Of a stretch of DNA of 64,000 nt, positions 12,350 to 30,300 are shown in pieces. Location: the NCBI GenBank assembly GCA_021397835.1, contig JAJFZO010000344.1, positions 5,952,001 through 6,016,000 on the forward strand, in the 5' to 3' direction. The stretch's first letter is position 1. Every line of letters starts with the position of its first letter. The position numbers and the translations under genes were made by a program. This DNA comes from Moringa oleifera (taxonomy: Eukaryota > Streptophyta > Magnoliopsida > Brassicales > Moringaceae). The notes beneath the pieces are model-generated. The model worked only from the letters and a program-made list of their open reading frames with translations. It was not told the origin of the DNA and did not search any database.

Positions 12350-13910
12350 TTTTCCGAATTTATGTTTTATTGGTTATGCACTGTAGATTTTACGGACTGG
12401 CGGTAACGCATCCGTGGTAAAATGTCACAGCTAGATGATTCTAGTTAAATATCTCCTTCCACTCCAGGAAATGCAACGCCAGATTTTTTGTTTATTTGGG
12501 GATATATTCAGTACGTGCACCCCCACCCCATATTTTACCTGGTCCACACATCTGGTCAAAATATATTTGAATTTACTTTACTGTAAAATGATTTTTTGAA
12601 AAGGAATAAAATAAATATTAGATAAGAAGAATTTTTATAAACATGTTATTTATAATGATTATTTTATAATATGGTAGGTACATAAAGCATGATTAAGGCC
12701 CTTATATTTTCTTGGTACCTTTTTTTTATTGATGTAATTATAAATTTCATTTTATTTATTACCAATTATATAATAAAGTTTCTGATAATTTTAAATTTTA
12801 TTTTACAAAATATTAAAAAATAAATTTTTATATATTATTTAATAAAATAATTCTTAAATAACATAAAATATGAGAATTTGAACAATGAATTATTTGGAAA
12901 ATACAACTAATTTCTTTTAGCGCTGATCGGCCCAACTTTCGACTTCCGTTCATTTTCCAAGCTAACGTCACCTTTTTAAAATTTTTCTTACATTTCCTTT
13001 CTGTCTCCATCAACTTTTTATTTTATTATATTTTCATCAACTTTTTTTATTATTTTATGCTATTTTACTCGGTTGAACAAGTCGTTCGCGATTGGCCACG
13101 CTGCCCTATTTCCTCTTTAGATATTGTCGACGTGTCACAACCACGGCCACTGAATCTAACCGCGTGTCAAAGTCAAGGAAAGGAGGGCCCTGGATCACTA
13201 GATTCACTTGGCAAACAGTTCCTGGAGGTGCGGGTGAGCAGTACAGAAGTGTTACAGTTGCCGTATTTAATTTTCTCCCAGATATGCTCTGGGCTTCCGA
13301 CACGCGGATTCGGAGACAATAACAGTCAAATGTTTCTTGTAGTTCAAGCAATATCTCTCCCACTCTCCCTCTTACACAGGTTTTTCTGATTATTTAATTA
13401 TTTAATCACTTAATAAGTACGTATTTTTATCTCAAAAAAAAGGACGTATTTAATTTGTATTATTTGTTGAAAAATGGTAATCAAATTAATAAAATAAAAA
13501 GTTTTTATTAATATCCCTTTTCTAGTTTATGGGCTGATTCCACGTGGGCCTTTGGCGAGAGCATTTGAGCAGAAACAACTAGACCCTGTGTTACGTGCAC
13601 AATGGAGCCCAAAGCATGTGCCAGAACTATTTAATTATACTTGATATGTTAATTTGATGTTCCTTTTAGCATTTATAATCCTTTTAAATAGATAAAAAAC
13701 AGTTAATTTAAATTCAAAAATACAAAAAAATTATTTTAAAAAATGTTACATATTTTTTAAAAATTAACATTTTTATCTATTAATGATTTTATACTATTTG
13801 AATTAATCTATTTTTTTTATCGAAAGTGTCTTATTCTATATAGATAGATAATATGATCCATACTGCTTATAAGGATGCAGCTCCTGAATGTGAACTTAGA
13901 CGCAATGCAT
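12350..13910. other. Intergenic region upstream of the PPR gene
   Basis: Mostly AT-rich. A less AT-rich island of about 350 bp (13050-13390) has overlapping open frames on both strands, but none resembles a known protein and codon use is not convincing. I see no repeat or RNA gene. Confidence 0.5.
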
Positions 13911-13914
13911 GCAA

Positions 13915-14470
13915 TGTTGGTGGAGATGGTTTTGTAAAAAAAAAAAAGAAAAACTAAACTCTTTAAAGGTGCGTGGGATTACATTAAGTTTTAAATTTAA
14001 TTTGTCATCACTAGTTTCGATCTTACTGAATGTAAAAAGATAATAATGAATTCCTTGCAAGATACAATGAAGACCTTTAATTCAGTTTGCACACCCGCAA
14101 TCAAATATACATCCAATATTATTTAAAAAATAATAGTTCTTTCAATTCTTCATACCTAGAAAAGAAGAAAGGAAGTGATTAGAAATAAAAAACTTGTCAA
14201 TTTTGTACTTTGAAAAGTATCTCAATTTGCATAAAGAATGACTCTATTTGTAAAGCTTCTCATGTACCTTGGTGAGGAGAAATATCCTTTCATGAAAAGT
14301 GTAACCTTTCATGAATGCATTCTTTGTCAAAGAAATATATATGTTTATGAAAGAACAAACTCAAATAAAGAGGATATTATTATTGAAAATGACACAATCC
14401 TTGGAAGAACTTTAGAACTTTTTCATTTTGTAAATTTTGCACAATCCTCCACCATTTTCAAATGAACCAA
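13915..14470 (-). repeat. 3' LTR of the copia relic (approximate bounds)
   Basis: It shares several blocks with 18625-19110. Examples are AAAGTATCTCAATTTGCATA at about 14213 and about 18921, TTGGTGAGGAGAAATAT near 14268 and near 18980, and ATGAAGACCTT near 14066 and near 18775. The edges are eroded, so the bounds are approximate. Confidence 0.7.
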
Positions 14471-17400
14471 AATCTCTTCATTTCGAAAATTGTGAACTTT
14501 TAAATGGTATCTCGCAATTTGAACATTTACTTAATAAATAATAGGTTTCATCTATCCCAAATAAAATGGTAGATAAGTTTTGAACCAAATATTCATTAGA
14601 ATAAGTGTGCAAAACTTACGCATGAAATCTCGATACCATTGAATGTCTTAATAAAGTAATATATTTAATATGACTTTATGTTTTGTATCCTTGTCATGAG
14701 AGCTTTAAGAGTCAAGTTCATTAACTCTAAAAAGTGGCCTCACTTCACTTTCGTATAGGGAGACTCTATCGAAATATCTTCATAAGAGGCACTTCAGCAC
14801 ATACATGCCATAGGTCTATTAAGAGCAAAAGCTTAACCTTCTTCCTTTATTCACTTATGGTCAACGTATTTTTTTCTTTGGGATGTATCTGTTGTCAAGT
14901 ACTTGCAATTACTTTGATAATGTACTTTTACCATTAAACTCAAGACTCAATGCTACTTAAGTGTGAGTCAAGTTTTCACAATTGGTGATCATTCAAGATA
15001 TGAGCTTGAGTCTCAATCGTAATGATATCTTCCATATCATATCCATTGTCAATCCTTTTGTCAAAGGATTTGCAAGATTTTGTTCTGTTCTTATAAAATT
15101 TATGGATAATTACGTTATTAATTAAATCTTTCACATAAGTATGTCTTAGTCCAATGTATTTGAATTTTTCATTATATACTTAGCTGTATACCTTTGAAAG
15201 TGTTGATTGGCTATCACAATGTATGAATACTAATGCCATTAATTTTAGCCAAATTAGTATCTTATACATTAAATTTTTAAGTCATTATATCTCTTTACTC
15301 TTTGTAGCCAATGCTATAACTTTTGTAGCCATGTTAGAGTCAATAATGGAAGTTTAGTTTTTGGAACCCCAAGACATAACAACTCCACCAAGAGTAAAGA
15401 TCCAACCGCTTGTTGCAGCATGGTCTTTTGTATAAGTTACCCAATTAGCATTTGTGTATACTTTCAACACTAAGAGATGCCTATTGTAGTTTAAATAATA
15501 ATTTATTGTCTTTTAAGTATTTTAATACTTTTCAGATAGCATGCCAATTGTCTTTACTTGGCTTGCTTGTATACCGACTTAGTTTACTTACAACATATGT
15601 AATATCTGGTTGGGTATATGTCATAGCATATATCATATATCCAATTACTTTTAAATATTTAAGTTGTGATATTACACTACCTTTATTTGGTACTAAACTA
15701 TTGTTTTGATTAAAAGAAGTGGTAACTAGCTGACAATTAAAGTGATTAAATTTTTTAATACCTTCGTTATATAGTAAGGTTAAGATAAACATATAATCTT
15801 ATCGTCTCTTATTATTCTGATTCCTAGAATCACATCAGATACCCTTAAACTTTTCATATCAAATTTTTTAGTCAAGAAACTTTTAGTGTGTTATACGTCA
15901 TCTAGATTAATATCAAATATTAACATGTCATCTACATATAAACAAATCATGACACATTTTCTATTATGGAACTTACTATACATACCCTTATTAGATTCAT
16001 TTATTTTATATTCATTAGCAAGAACAACTTGATTAAACTTTTAATACCACTGTTTAGAGGCTTGCTTTAATCCATACAAGAACATTTTCAACTTACACAC
16101 TTTCTTTTTCTTGATCATTAACAATGAACCTTTTGGGTTGCATCGTATACACTTCTTCCTCCAATTCTCCATTTAGAAATATAGTTTTCACATTTATTTT
16201 ATGAATGATAAATTCATCGATAAAAGCAAGTGCCAATAACACTCTTATTGTAGCAATCCTTGCCACAACTGCATACATATAAAATAGTCAATGCGTTCTT
16301 TTTATATAAATCCCCTAGTAACTAGTCTCACCTTAAATTTATTAATGATTTCATCCACCTTCGTCTTCCTTTTAAAAATTCATTTACACCCATTGGGCTT
16401 GAACTAGATGGCTGGTTTACTAATTTTCTTGTTTTATTCCCCAATAATGAGTTCATTTCCTTTTGTATGGCTTCTTTCTAAAAAATGGCATCTTAAGACT
16501 TTATTATATCTTTAAATATTTTTGGATCACTGTTTATATTATAACAAATTAGTCCATAACTTTTTATGGATTCTTTTATCCCTTTTACTAGGAAAATAAA
16601 GAAATCTAGTTCATAAATTTTCTATTTCTCAGTTCTTTGACTTCTTCTAAATTCTTAATATTTCAATGTATCTTTATTAGATACATTATTTTTTAATAAT
16701 GTGTATTGGAATGGATATTATCCTTAGATGTGAAGTTGTCAACATGGCTTCTCCCTAGTAACCTTTTGCTAAACCTGAATAAGATAACATGACATTTACC
16801 ATTTCTTTCAATATCTTATTTTTTCATTCAGCTATAACATTTTGTTGGTGAGGAATAAGTTCGTTTATTTGATGAATTATTCCAGTAGATTCAAAATAAC
16901 TAGAATTATAAAATTCTACCTCCTTTATCGCTCCTTAAGCATTTAATAAATGTCTTCTTGAAGTTTTATTTCAGTTTTAATGATTTTAAATTTATCTAAG
17001 GCTTCATCCTTTGAGTGCATTAAATATATATAGCAATACTTAATGTAATCATCTATGAATTGTCATAAAATATTATTTAGCACTTATGATGGGCCAATCA
17101 TATAAATTACATACATCATAATGAATCAAGTATAACACTTTAGAACTTCTTTCAACTCTTGCAAAAGTAAACCCAGTTATTTTAGTTAACATACAAGTTG
17201 TACATGCATCCAAATTTCTGTTTGTCTTAAGAATCAAATTCGATTTCATCATTTTCATGGATTTTTCTAAAATTAGCATAGTTTAAATGAATATGCCATA
17301 AATCAAAAAACTCAATAATATAAGCAAAAGTGATAGTATTATTATTAACTACGTTTAGTTTGAACATATTCTCACATAAATGTCCCTCCCTATAAACAGT

Positions 17401-18624
17401 CCCCCCTTAGAAAGAATAAACTGATCTCTCTCAAATAGAGATTTAAACCTATACTTATTAAGTAAAGATGGAGAAATTAAGTTATTTCTAATTTTTGGTA
17501 CATAATATACATTAGTAGGAGTGAGTATTTCTCGAAAAGTGAAGTCTAATTTCACCATCCTTTTGCCTTTGACTTAGACAATAGATGTATTTCCCATATA
17601 TAGAATAATCCAATCTTCTTCATTGATTGTCTTAAAGAGATCCTTCCTCTTGCACACATAGCGGGTTGCGCCGGAGTTTCTCTACCATGTTCCAATATCT
17701 TCAATCATGTTGATCTTAAAAATTAGTGCAACAAGATTGTCTTTTATTGGGTTAGAATCTTTTTCTTCTTCTTCTTCAAAAAAGGACATTCACTCTTGAA
17801 ATGTTCAAGTTTGCTACCATGGAAACAACTCCTTTCTTTTTCTTCCTTTTGTAATCATTCTCATTGTTATTATCATCATATTTACCAAAATCTGGATTCT
17901 TCTTCTTGATTCTTCTTCTTTAAGAACTTGCTGGATTTACCTTCCTCCATCACATTAACTTTCTCATGAGGACAGTGTTTCTTGTTATCATTTTGTTTAC
18001 GATATTCTCCTTTAAGTCGAAGGTGACTAACCAATTGCTCAAAAGTAATGTCATCCTTGCTATATTTTAGACTTCTTTTAAAATCTTTCCATAAATAAGA
18101 AAGTTTGTCAGTGATTAAGAAAATAACAATAGTTTAATCCATATGCATGCTATGTTATTTATAGTTATTGAGAATTCATTCAATTTTGTGCATTTGTTTC
18201 ATGATAGGCTTACCATCAGTCATCTTATAATTCTTGAAACGATTAATAAGTAATTTTTTATTTATTGCATCTTTAGTCATATATCTTACCTTAAGTTTCT
18301 CTCATAATTTTTTTGTAGATCTTATATTTTGGTACACATTCAGACATGCCATTCAAGATATGTCTTATATAGATCTAGTCATCATTGTCTGATTTGTATT
18401 TTTCATAAATTTTAGCAATGGTCTCGATTCTCTCTTTTTTGGCCTTGCTGTATTTGAAATGTACACCACCTTCAATATTGTCAAAAGGAAGCACATCTTC
18501 CTCTACCATCGTAGGAAGTTACCACTATCAACCCTTTCAAGTTTGACAACGTCAGAAGTTATCTCTCTCAATGTTGCAGAAGCCATTGTTATAAAATATT
18601 AATTGAAACTAAAGATTATTTGTG

Positions 18625-19110
18625 GAGATGATTCTATAACAAAAGGATCAACAGAAAAATGCATAAACTCTTCAAGGTGTGTAGGATTATACTAAGTTTT
18701 AGGTTTAATTTACCCCCATTACTTTTGATGTAACTAGATGCAAAAGGGTAACAACGAATTTCCTAAGGGATATAATGAAGACCTTCAACTCAATTGGCAC
18801 ATCCACAATTAATTCTAACATTAATGATGCTTGACAGTATGATAGTTTTCTTAATTTTTTTTTACGCATAAAAAAAAGAAGTGATTTAATAATAAAAAAT
18901 TTATCAATTTTATACTATTAAAAGTATCTCAATTTGCATAAAGAACAGTTTTATTTAGTTATTGACTTTCTTATGTATTTTGGTGAGGAGAAATATTTTT
19001 TCATGAAGAGATACTCAAATGAAAAGGTATTATTTTTCAAAAAGATACAAATCTTATGAGAAGTTTTAAGACTTTCTCATTTTGTAAATCCCTCACGTGC
19101 AATGTTTTGA
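18625..19110 (-). repeat. 5' LTR of the copia relic (approximate bounds)
   Basis: Partner of the repeat at 13915-14470, lying just upstream (on the minus strand) of the gag start codon at 18586. The many substitutions and small indels between the two copies imply an old insertion. Confidence 0.7.
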
Positions 19111-19129
19111 AAACTTTGGATTTAACTTC

Positions 19130-22100
19130 CTGTCAATTTGCTTTTAGTCTGTTGTCCTGAACCAGTTAGGCAAGACAAGGAGGCCCAAGACCCAAAACCT
19201 TACCCAGTTACATAATTAGGCTTACCTCTAAAGTTGTGTACTATACAGCACTGATTGTCTGAATTCAGACGCACTTATTCTGCTTTCTTGTGGGGGCATT
19301 TTGGATCAAAAGATGAGCAGACACACAAACATTTGATATGTTGATTGGAGGAATCTGAAGGAACCAAATTCAGTCTTGTTGAAGAAGCATTTTTATAATC
19401 TGAGAAAAGTAGCAATGCCAATGGCTGCTTTGTGGCAGTTGGCGTGGGTGGGTGAGCTGCTTGCAACCCATCATCAGAACAAACACAATCATGCTGGTCA
19501 CATAACACACCCTTTTTCCTCTTTCTCTCAACTTTTGGCCTACCAGGCAAAGCAAATCCCATGCCAGGTTATAAAGTTGCCTCCTTCAGTCTCCCTCATC
19601 ATTTGCTTTTCAACTCATCTGCCTGATTTTGAGCTAAATCAGAAATCAGCCCTGGTTTTATCTCCCTTTTCCCTTGTACAGCATCCTTTCTCTGTTACTT
19701 TTTCTGAAATTTCTTCTGCTTTTTCCCTGTTTTTATGATTGAGTAACATGTGTTCCCTTTGTTAATCAGCATGTTCTTCCTCAACCTGTTCAGGCAGATA
19801 CCCAATTCCATTTAACCATGCAATATAGCTTCTGTGACATAAACTAAACAAAAAAAATCAATATTTGTAGTAATGTAATATGAATTGTGGGTATCTATCA
19901 CTTTGTCACCAAAATCAAATCCATTTATGTTCCCAACAGAAGCACCAGACCTCCAACAACAACGGCAACCACCTGAACTACAACACTGCCATTAATTTAA
20001 CAATCATACCAACCAATCCAAAGAAAGCTTTCTTCAGAATAAAGCCTCTGCATGTTATTCCTCCAATCCTTTTTTTTTTTTTTTTTGGGTTCTCTAGTGG
20101 AATTGCTTGCTTTGATTTCTTCTCTTTCTGATTTCTATACCAAAGCTTACGGCTACAGATAATACAAAATGCTGTATCATTAATCTCAAGTCAGTTTGCA
20201 GTCGTTGAAGTCATTAATTTTCTATAAAATGTCAAATCAAATTGCTGTTTGAATTCTCCGAATCTAAGGTACCGAAAATTCAACAGATCATCCAAACTGG
20301 GTATCCTATCCAATTTGAACACAATCAGCTAATTTCACGTGGTATGAAATTTTTGTTGGCCAGCTTTTCACATGGTTGGGAATAATTGTTTATCATAATT
20401 TTTTAAATTGAAAAAAATTTATTAATTAGATGCAACCTAAATTTAAATATATTATCGTTTTTACAAAAAAATATTTTTTATGAAACATGTTATCTTAAAA
20501 GAAGAAGCAAAACGTAATTATTTCAAGTGAAATAAAATATATTAATTTTTAAAATTTAATAAATCATAAAATTATGTTTAAAAACAGATGATTTTTGAAA
20601 AAAGAAATCTCTAATTTTGAGTGTTAACAAGCATAAAAATTACAACATTTTTCATTTTGAGAAAGCAGCGATTTGATGCATTTAGCCTTGTTATGGCAAA
20701 TTATGAGGATTATTTGCTAATATAAGCCGTTATATCCGATCACGTGGCGATAATGATTGGTGCTAGAGTCGCTTTTTTGATAACCTAAACTCATAAAAGC
20801 TCATTTAATCATAAGAGCAACATCCTGCAAACCTTATTAATATGATTATGATATTATATTATATTTTATTAATTTTTATAATAAATTGGTCCGTTCCAAC
20901 TTAATTAACAGATAATATAATTCATTATTTTGAATCTTAATCAAATTTTAATGTCTTAATTATGATAACATATAAATCTAAGTTTTTAAGTCTCATATCA
21001 TTTCTAACTTACACTATCAAATAAAGTAAAACACTTTGTTTATACTTTATAAATACATTACAATGTCTGAAATCAAAGCAAAAAATATTATTTTATAATA
21101 ATTTAATAAAATTATTAATTAAAAAATTTTTTATTTATTTTTTATTTTATTAACTTCATATATTATAAAAATAGATAAAAATTATATAAAACCCTAATAT
21201 TTATTTTGTGTTATCAATCAAACTTTTATATTTAAAAATTAATAAAATTAAACTTTTATATATCAATTTAATTTAAGTTAGATTTAATTCAAATAGTTGT
21301 TAAAAATTAAAGATACGTTTATCATTGAAATATGTAAAAAAACAACTTAAATAAATAATTCACTTAATTTTGAGTGCATCTCTTAAATTTAAATAATTTT
21401 TATTTAATATTTAATTTTTATAAATTTTTTAAATTTTAGATAATATAAATTTAAAAATATATATTCGTAGCACTCGAAAATTTTTAACATTTTGTAAAAT
21501 AATAGTTTGAATATTTCCTAACATCCTTAAAAAATTTCAAATCAAAATTTATTGTGTAAAATCTTTAATTTAAATATTTTTAATTGTTGAATTTTTTAAT
21601 CAAATTTAAATTAATAAATAAATATTTGATTTATCACTAAATATGAAAATTAGATTAATAATATATAATAAATATTAAATTTATGTAATAATTATTTTTT
21701 AAAAATTGATGTAAATTTAATTAATTTTTTAATTAAAAATATATACTTTTTTATTGGTTTGGAGCACGATAAATTGTTGGTTTGGGATAAAGGGAAAGGG
21801 AGCAAGCTCAAGAAAGAATCAAGAGTTAGGTGGTAGCTTTTAGTAGAAAAGTTGTAATATTGATTTTGTTGACTTTTAATTATGGAATCTTGAATTGTCC
21901 GTATGAGTTATGGCATGATGTGAATAAGATGACCGACTAAGTCTCCACCTAATTTTTCTACCATTTTCGCTTCAATTTCTCTCCCTCAATTTCCATAGAA
22001 ACTTCCTAATTCTAAAGACTTTTTTTTCGCCTTTTTATATTATATTTACATTCTTGTCATTTATAAATTCAAATCAATTTATGGTAAATATGAAAGCATC

Positions 22101-23040
22101 GAATTGTATATATTATTTATGTTTGGTTTTTGTTTTATAAATCTATTTATTTTGTTGGATTAATGGTCACTTAAAATCTATGTTAGACTCTAAATATTGT
22201 TTTAATTTTAAATTTTAAAACATATACATATTATTTATTATCTTAGTTTTTAATCTATGTAAGATTTAAAGTTTTAATTTATGTGAGGTGATATAAGATT
22301 TAAAAATTATTATACGGTTGGGTTATATGAAAATATTATTTTGTTTGAAGATTATTTTTTGGTAAAATTTTCTTTGATTTTGAAAAAAATATGAAAAATG
22401 AAAACTTTATATTAACATACAATATGAATTTTGTAAAACAAATTGGAAATAAAATCATGTCATAGAAAAATTATATGATTTATTAAATGGGTTTTCTAAT
22501 AATTGCATGTCAAAGCTTAGTTATTTAATAATCTCTTTTATAATTAGACTAATTAAACAAATCCTGAGGCTGGCAATTTTGGCATGGAAGGTTTTGTAGT
22601 CATACCGCTGCCACCCTATCCTCTTCAACTGGTAAACAACTTCACCCACTCGGTGCACACAAGATCTCAGCCCTTGATATGACTGCCTAAATGAAAAGCG
22701 CCATGAAAAGGACATCTAAGATCAACGGCAGATGTTTGTTCGGTCTGCTTGTGGGTCCCAACACCATTGCATTTTTATCCACATGTCTTATTATATGATT
22801 TCTGGACAAATTATGTTAGTTGCTTCTTAGATTATAATATGCTATGCCTACAATGAGAATAAAAAGGTAGAGGACACCTGAGTATCATGATCTCGCGCGC
22901 ACCCAACAATAGCTCATTAGCCCTTGTAGTCAATCCTACAACACCATCAATGCCACATCTTCATATTATTTTAATCAAATTTCACAGTGATTATTAAATA
23001 ATATAAATCTTAATTAATCAGACTAAGCTAAGATCTTAAC
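19130..23040. other. Intergenic region between the copia relic and the CPK gene
   Basis: About 19.27-19.75 kb is a less AT-rich island with open frames on both strands and no recognisable protein. From 20.3 to 22.5 kb the DNA is very AT-rich and featureless. The last 500 bp are less AT-rich and probably hold the CPK promoter. Confidence 0.5.
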
Positions 23041-23049
23041 CAACCTTAA

Positions 23050-23057
23050 TATAAAAC
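23050..23057 (+). promoter_or_regulatory. TATA box of the CPK gene
   Basis: TATAAAAC lies 242 bp upstream of the start codon. A start of transcription near 23080-23090 would give a leader of about 215 nt. Confidence 0.5.
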
Positions 23058-23298
23058 CATTTTTCAACATAAGCATTTGGAAATTTTCAAAAACCAACTT
23101 TTTCTCGACCGACCCCGCGTTTTCTCTTTTCTTACCTCATAAAACTTCATCTTTTTCACCGGAGCACCACCAGCACCATCGTCGCATGGTTTGGTTGCTT
23201 CCGCACGAAAAGCTCTTTGTTTTCGGGCTGGGTGTTTTTTCTTTTCTTTTTTGTTTCTGTTTTCGTTTGGGTTCTTTCTGGTTCGGTTTTGACTGAGC

Positions 23299-27388
<4,090 letters not shown>

Positions 27389-27399
27389 AGTTTCCTAAT

Positions 27400-30300
27400 A
27401 TTGTTTTCCTTGCACCTTCCAGTGTTACTACTTTTCTTTTCATTCTTGATATGTTCCACGCAAAAAGATCATAGCATATCGGCTCTTCACAATGGGCATT
27501 TGGGGTTAAATTAGTGAGCTTCAGAGCCTGAAAAGGAGTTCTTTGGGCATTACACCGACAGGTTTTTGCTTCGGTTTTGGTGGTAAGAAGTGTGCATGGG
27601 ATGCTTAATCTTGGTTATCATCTTCGTAAGCTTGCCACTTCTTTGTGGAGAGGCTTTCAATCTCTTACATATTCTTGTATATTTGTTGATGTAATCAGTG
27701 TTTTAATGATTTATCATGTATTTCTATCTTCTCTGAGCTTTGTGCAGAAACTAGTTAGAGTTTGTCTATTGCCAAATATGAAAATCAAGCAAATTTGAAA
27801 TTCTGTCTTGGATTCTATTCAGCTAGTTCTTCCTGTGCCTGTAGAGAAAGCAGACTTGAGCTTACTTGCAGTCAGAACCAAAATCCTAATCAGGAAGAAA
27901 ATGGAAAATGAAAGAGCAGAGGGGTTTTAGATAATTGACTTCTTGTCCCATGCATTCGGAAGAGAGATTTATGAATTTTGATCTTATCAATTGCATGGAG
28001 AGGAACTTCTTGATCTTTGAATGTTATGTTTATGGGGCCTTAGTTCTGTGGGATTCCACATGTACAGAAAATGTAATCAAACTTGTGCAAAAACATAAAT
28101 TACGTAATCAAATTTACAAGTTCTACGAATACAAATTATTTACTATTTATCATTATGAAAGGAATAATGATAATGTGTCTTTTAATATTGGCTTCAACTG
28201 GATTGATGTAAATTTAATTTAGAGTCTTAGAGGAAAAGATGAGGATGGCTCAATGTAAAAATAAAGGTTCAAAAATTAGGGTGATTTTGCATTATGAGAT
28301 TCGAGGTGTTAAGGATCGAGTTTACATAAGATAGATATTATTAAAATGAAAAACAAAAAAGAATTGGAAGGATTAGAGGGAAAATGTTCACAAATTATCA
28401 ACAATTTATCACATGAAAAAAAAAAAAGAAACACATTACTCAAATTCGAAGATATTAAATCTCAAGCAATTATATATTATAAGATTCATAATTGAACATA
28501 AGTAGCTTTTCCAACTTGTCAATTTGTTCTCTAACTTAAATATCCCGCAGCAAATGTTTGACATTGTGCCATTGAAATTAATTGATTTCAACTAAATTAG
28601 CTGATGGATTCAGTTAATTTTCATTGATTTGATTCGATTTTTTATTTTTTTTATAATAATTTGATTTAATAAGTTGATTTTTTATTGAAATTTTTTTCAC
28701 CAATTGATTTTTCAACCAAAAATTTGATTCTTTGTTTTAATTATTTATTTTTATAGTCAAACGTATTTTTTCATTATAAAAATGATAAAAACTAAATTAA
28801 ATTTAATGTGTAAGATATTATTATGTTTGTTTTGAAATCATTATATAATTTATATGGTTGTCATAACTTGTCATATATTATGATATTTAATGTATTTTAT
28901 GGAGTTAATTTATTGTTTAGTTTGATAATATATCGATTAATTATACTAATAAAATTTATATTTTATTCACAATCTTAAATTGTAATCTATAAAAAAAATA
29001 TTTATTTAAGACTTGTATTTTTATTAAATTTTTTAACTTGAGACTTATATTTATAATTTTTATTATTATCAACAATTTTGCATAGATACATAATATGCAT
29101 TTGATGTTTACTGATGTAATCATCCCACTACTCTTTTAAATACTATTAAAATAAATAAAATATTATTTTTTATATTAAATTTAGTAAAAATATATAAATA
29201 TAAATATTTAAAGAGAATGAAAAAAATAAAGTATACAATTAAAAATTATATATGCATCATATGCGTACATAAAATTGTTAATGTTAACAAAAATTATAGA
29301 TCAAAATCTCACATTGAAAATATAATAAAAATATAAGTTTCAAATAAATATAATTTTTTTTATAAGTTTTAATTTGAAATTGTGAGCAAAATATATGCCT
29401 TCTTGATGTAATTAACTTTATATATTTAACTTTATATATTAATTAATTAGATAGATACATGTAATTAGATGGTAATTAAATATTAATTGAGATATTAATT
29501 AGGTATCAATTACATTTTACTTGCTAATAAGATGTTAAGTACTAAGATATCAATTAAATTTTAGTTAGATGTTAATTAATTTTTAATTGATTAAATTTTA
29601 ATTAATTAGATAATTATATACGAATTAATTTGGTGTCAAAAATACATATGTTACTCTATATATGTTTTTATTAAATGTTTATTCATAATGATTACTATTA
29701 TGTTTTTACAGCCAATTCATACACACACACACATATATATATATATATGATAATTAATTATTTTTTTAGCTTATGTATAAAGGATTTTTTAAAATGTTAA
29801 AAAGTTAATGTTTTGATTGTTTTTATGTTTTTTTTTTAAATAAATAAAATCTCTATCAGTGATATTTAAAATAAGATTTTTATCACTTATTAAAAAATAT
29901 GGAAAACTTTATCAAATAATGTATGAGACTCATAAACTAATATTTTGATCTTTCAAAATAATACATGAAATTTATAAAATAACATATATAAATTTATAAA
30001 ATAATACATAAAATCTGTATAGGTGTTTTTGAAAAAAAAAAAAAAAAAAGAGAAGACACTACACTCATTAAAGTGTTAAAAATAATTGAAAAAGTATTTA
30101 TGGATATTTTTATGGAATGAGAAATTTTTTTGATCAAAGCTATCAATTTTCGCTTAATTATTATTAATAATTAATTTAATTTTATAGCATTGATCCTTTA
30201 AATATAATTTAAAAATTATTAGCAAACATTTATTGTAATTCACATGCTTCACACATGCATCAATATAAATTATTAATCAATAATTTTTAAATTATTCAAA

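Larger units (their letters stand above)
13915..19130 (-). mobile_element. Decayed Ty1/copia LTR retrotransposon
   Basis: Two similar but diverged flanking repeats (about 13915-14470 and 18625-19110) enclose a minus-strand gag-pol relic. The gag start is ATG at 18586 (MASATLRE) and reaches an in-frame stop within about 30 codons. Downstream on the same strand come a degenerate zinc knuckle near 17.8 kb, a pre-integrase segment at 17355-17558 (VYYVPKIRNNLISPSLLNKY), another at 17073-17279, a reverse-transcriptase piece at 16093-16278 (INVKTIFLNGELEEEVY) and an RNase H-proximal piece near 15.5-15.8 kb (TYVVSKLSRY). This order (gag, integrase, RT, RNase H) is that of copia rather than gypsy. Many stops and frameshifts make it inactive. 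No clear Met-tRNA primer site is visible beside the 5' LTR. Confidence 0.85.

Noticed and set aside
13057..13389. Possible small gene on either strand
   Set aside because: Competing frames on both strands, no start context or family character, and no homologous motif.
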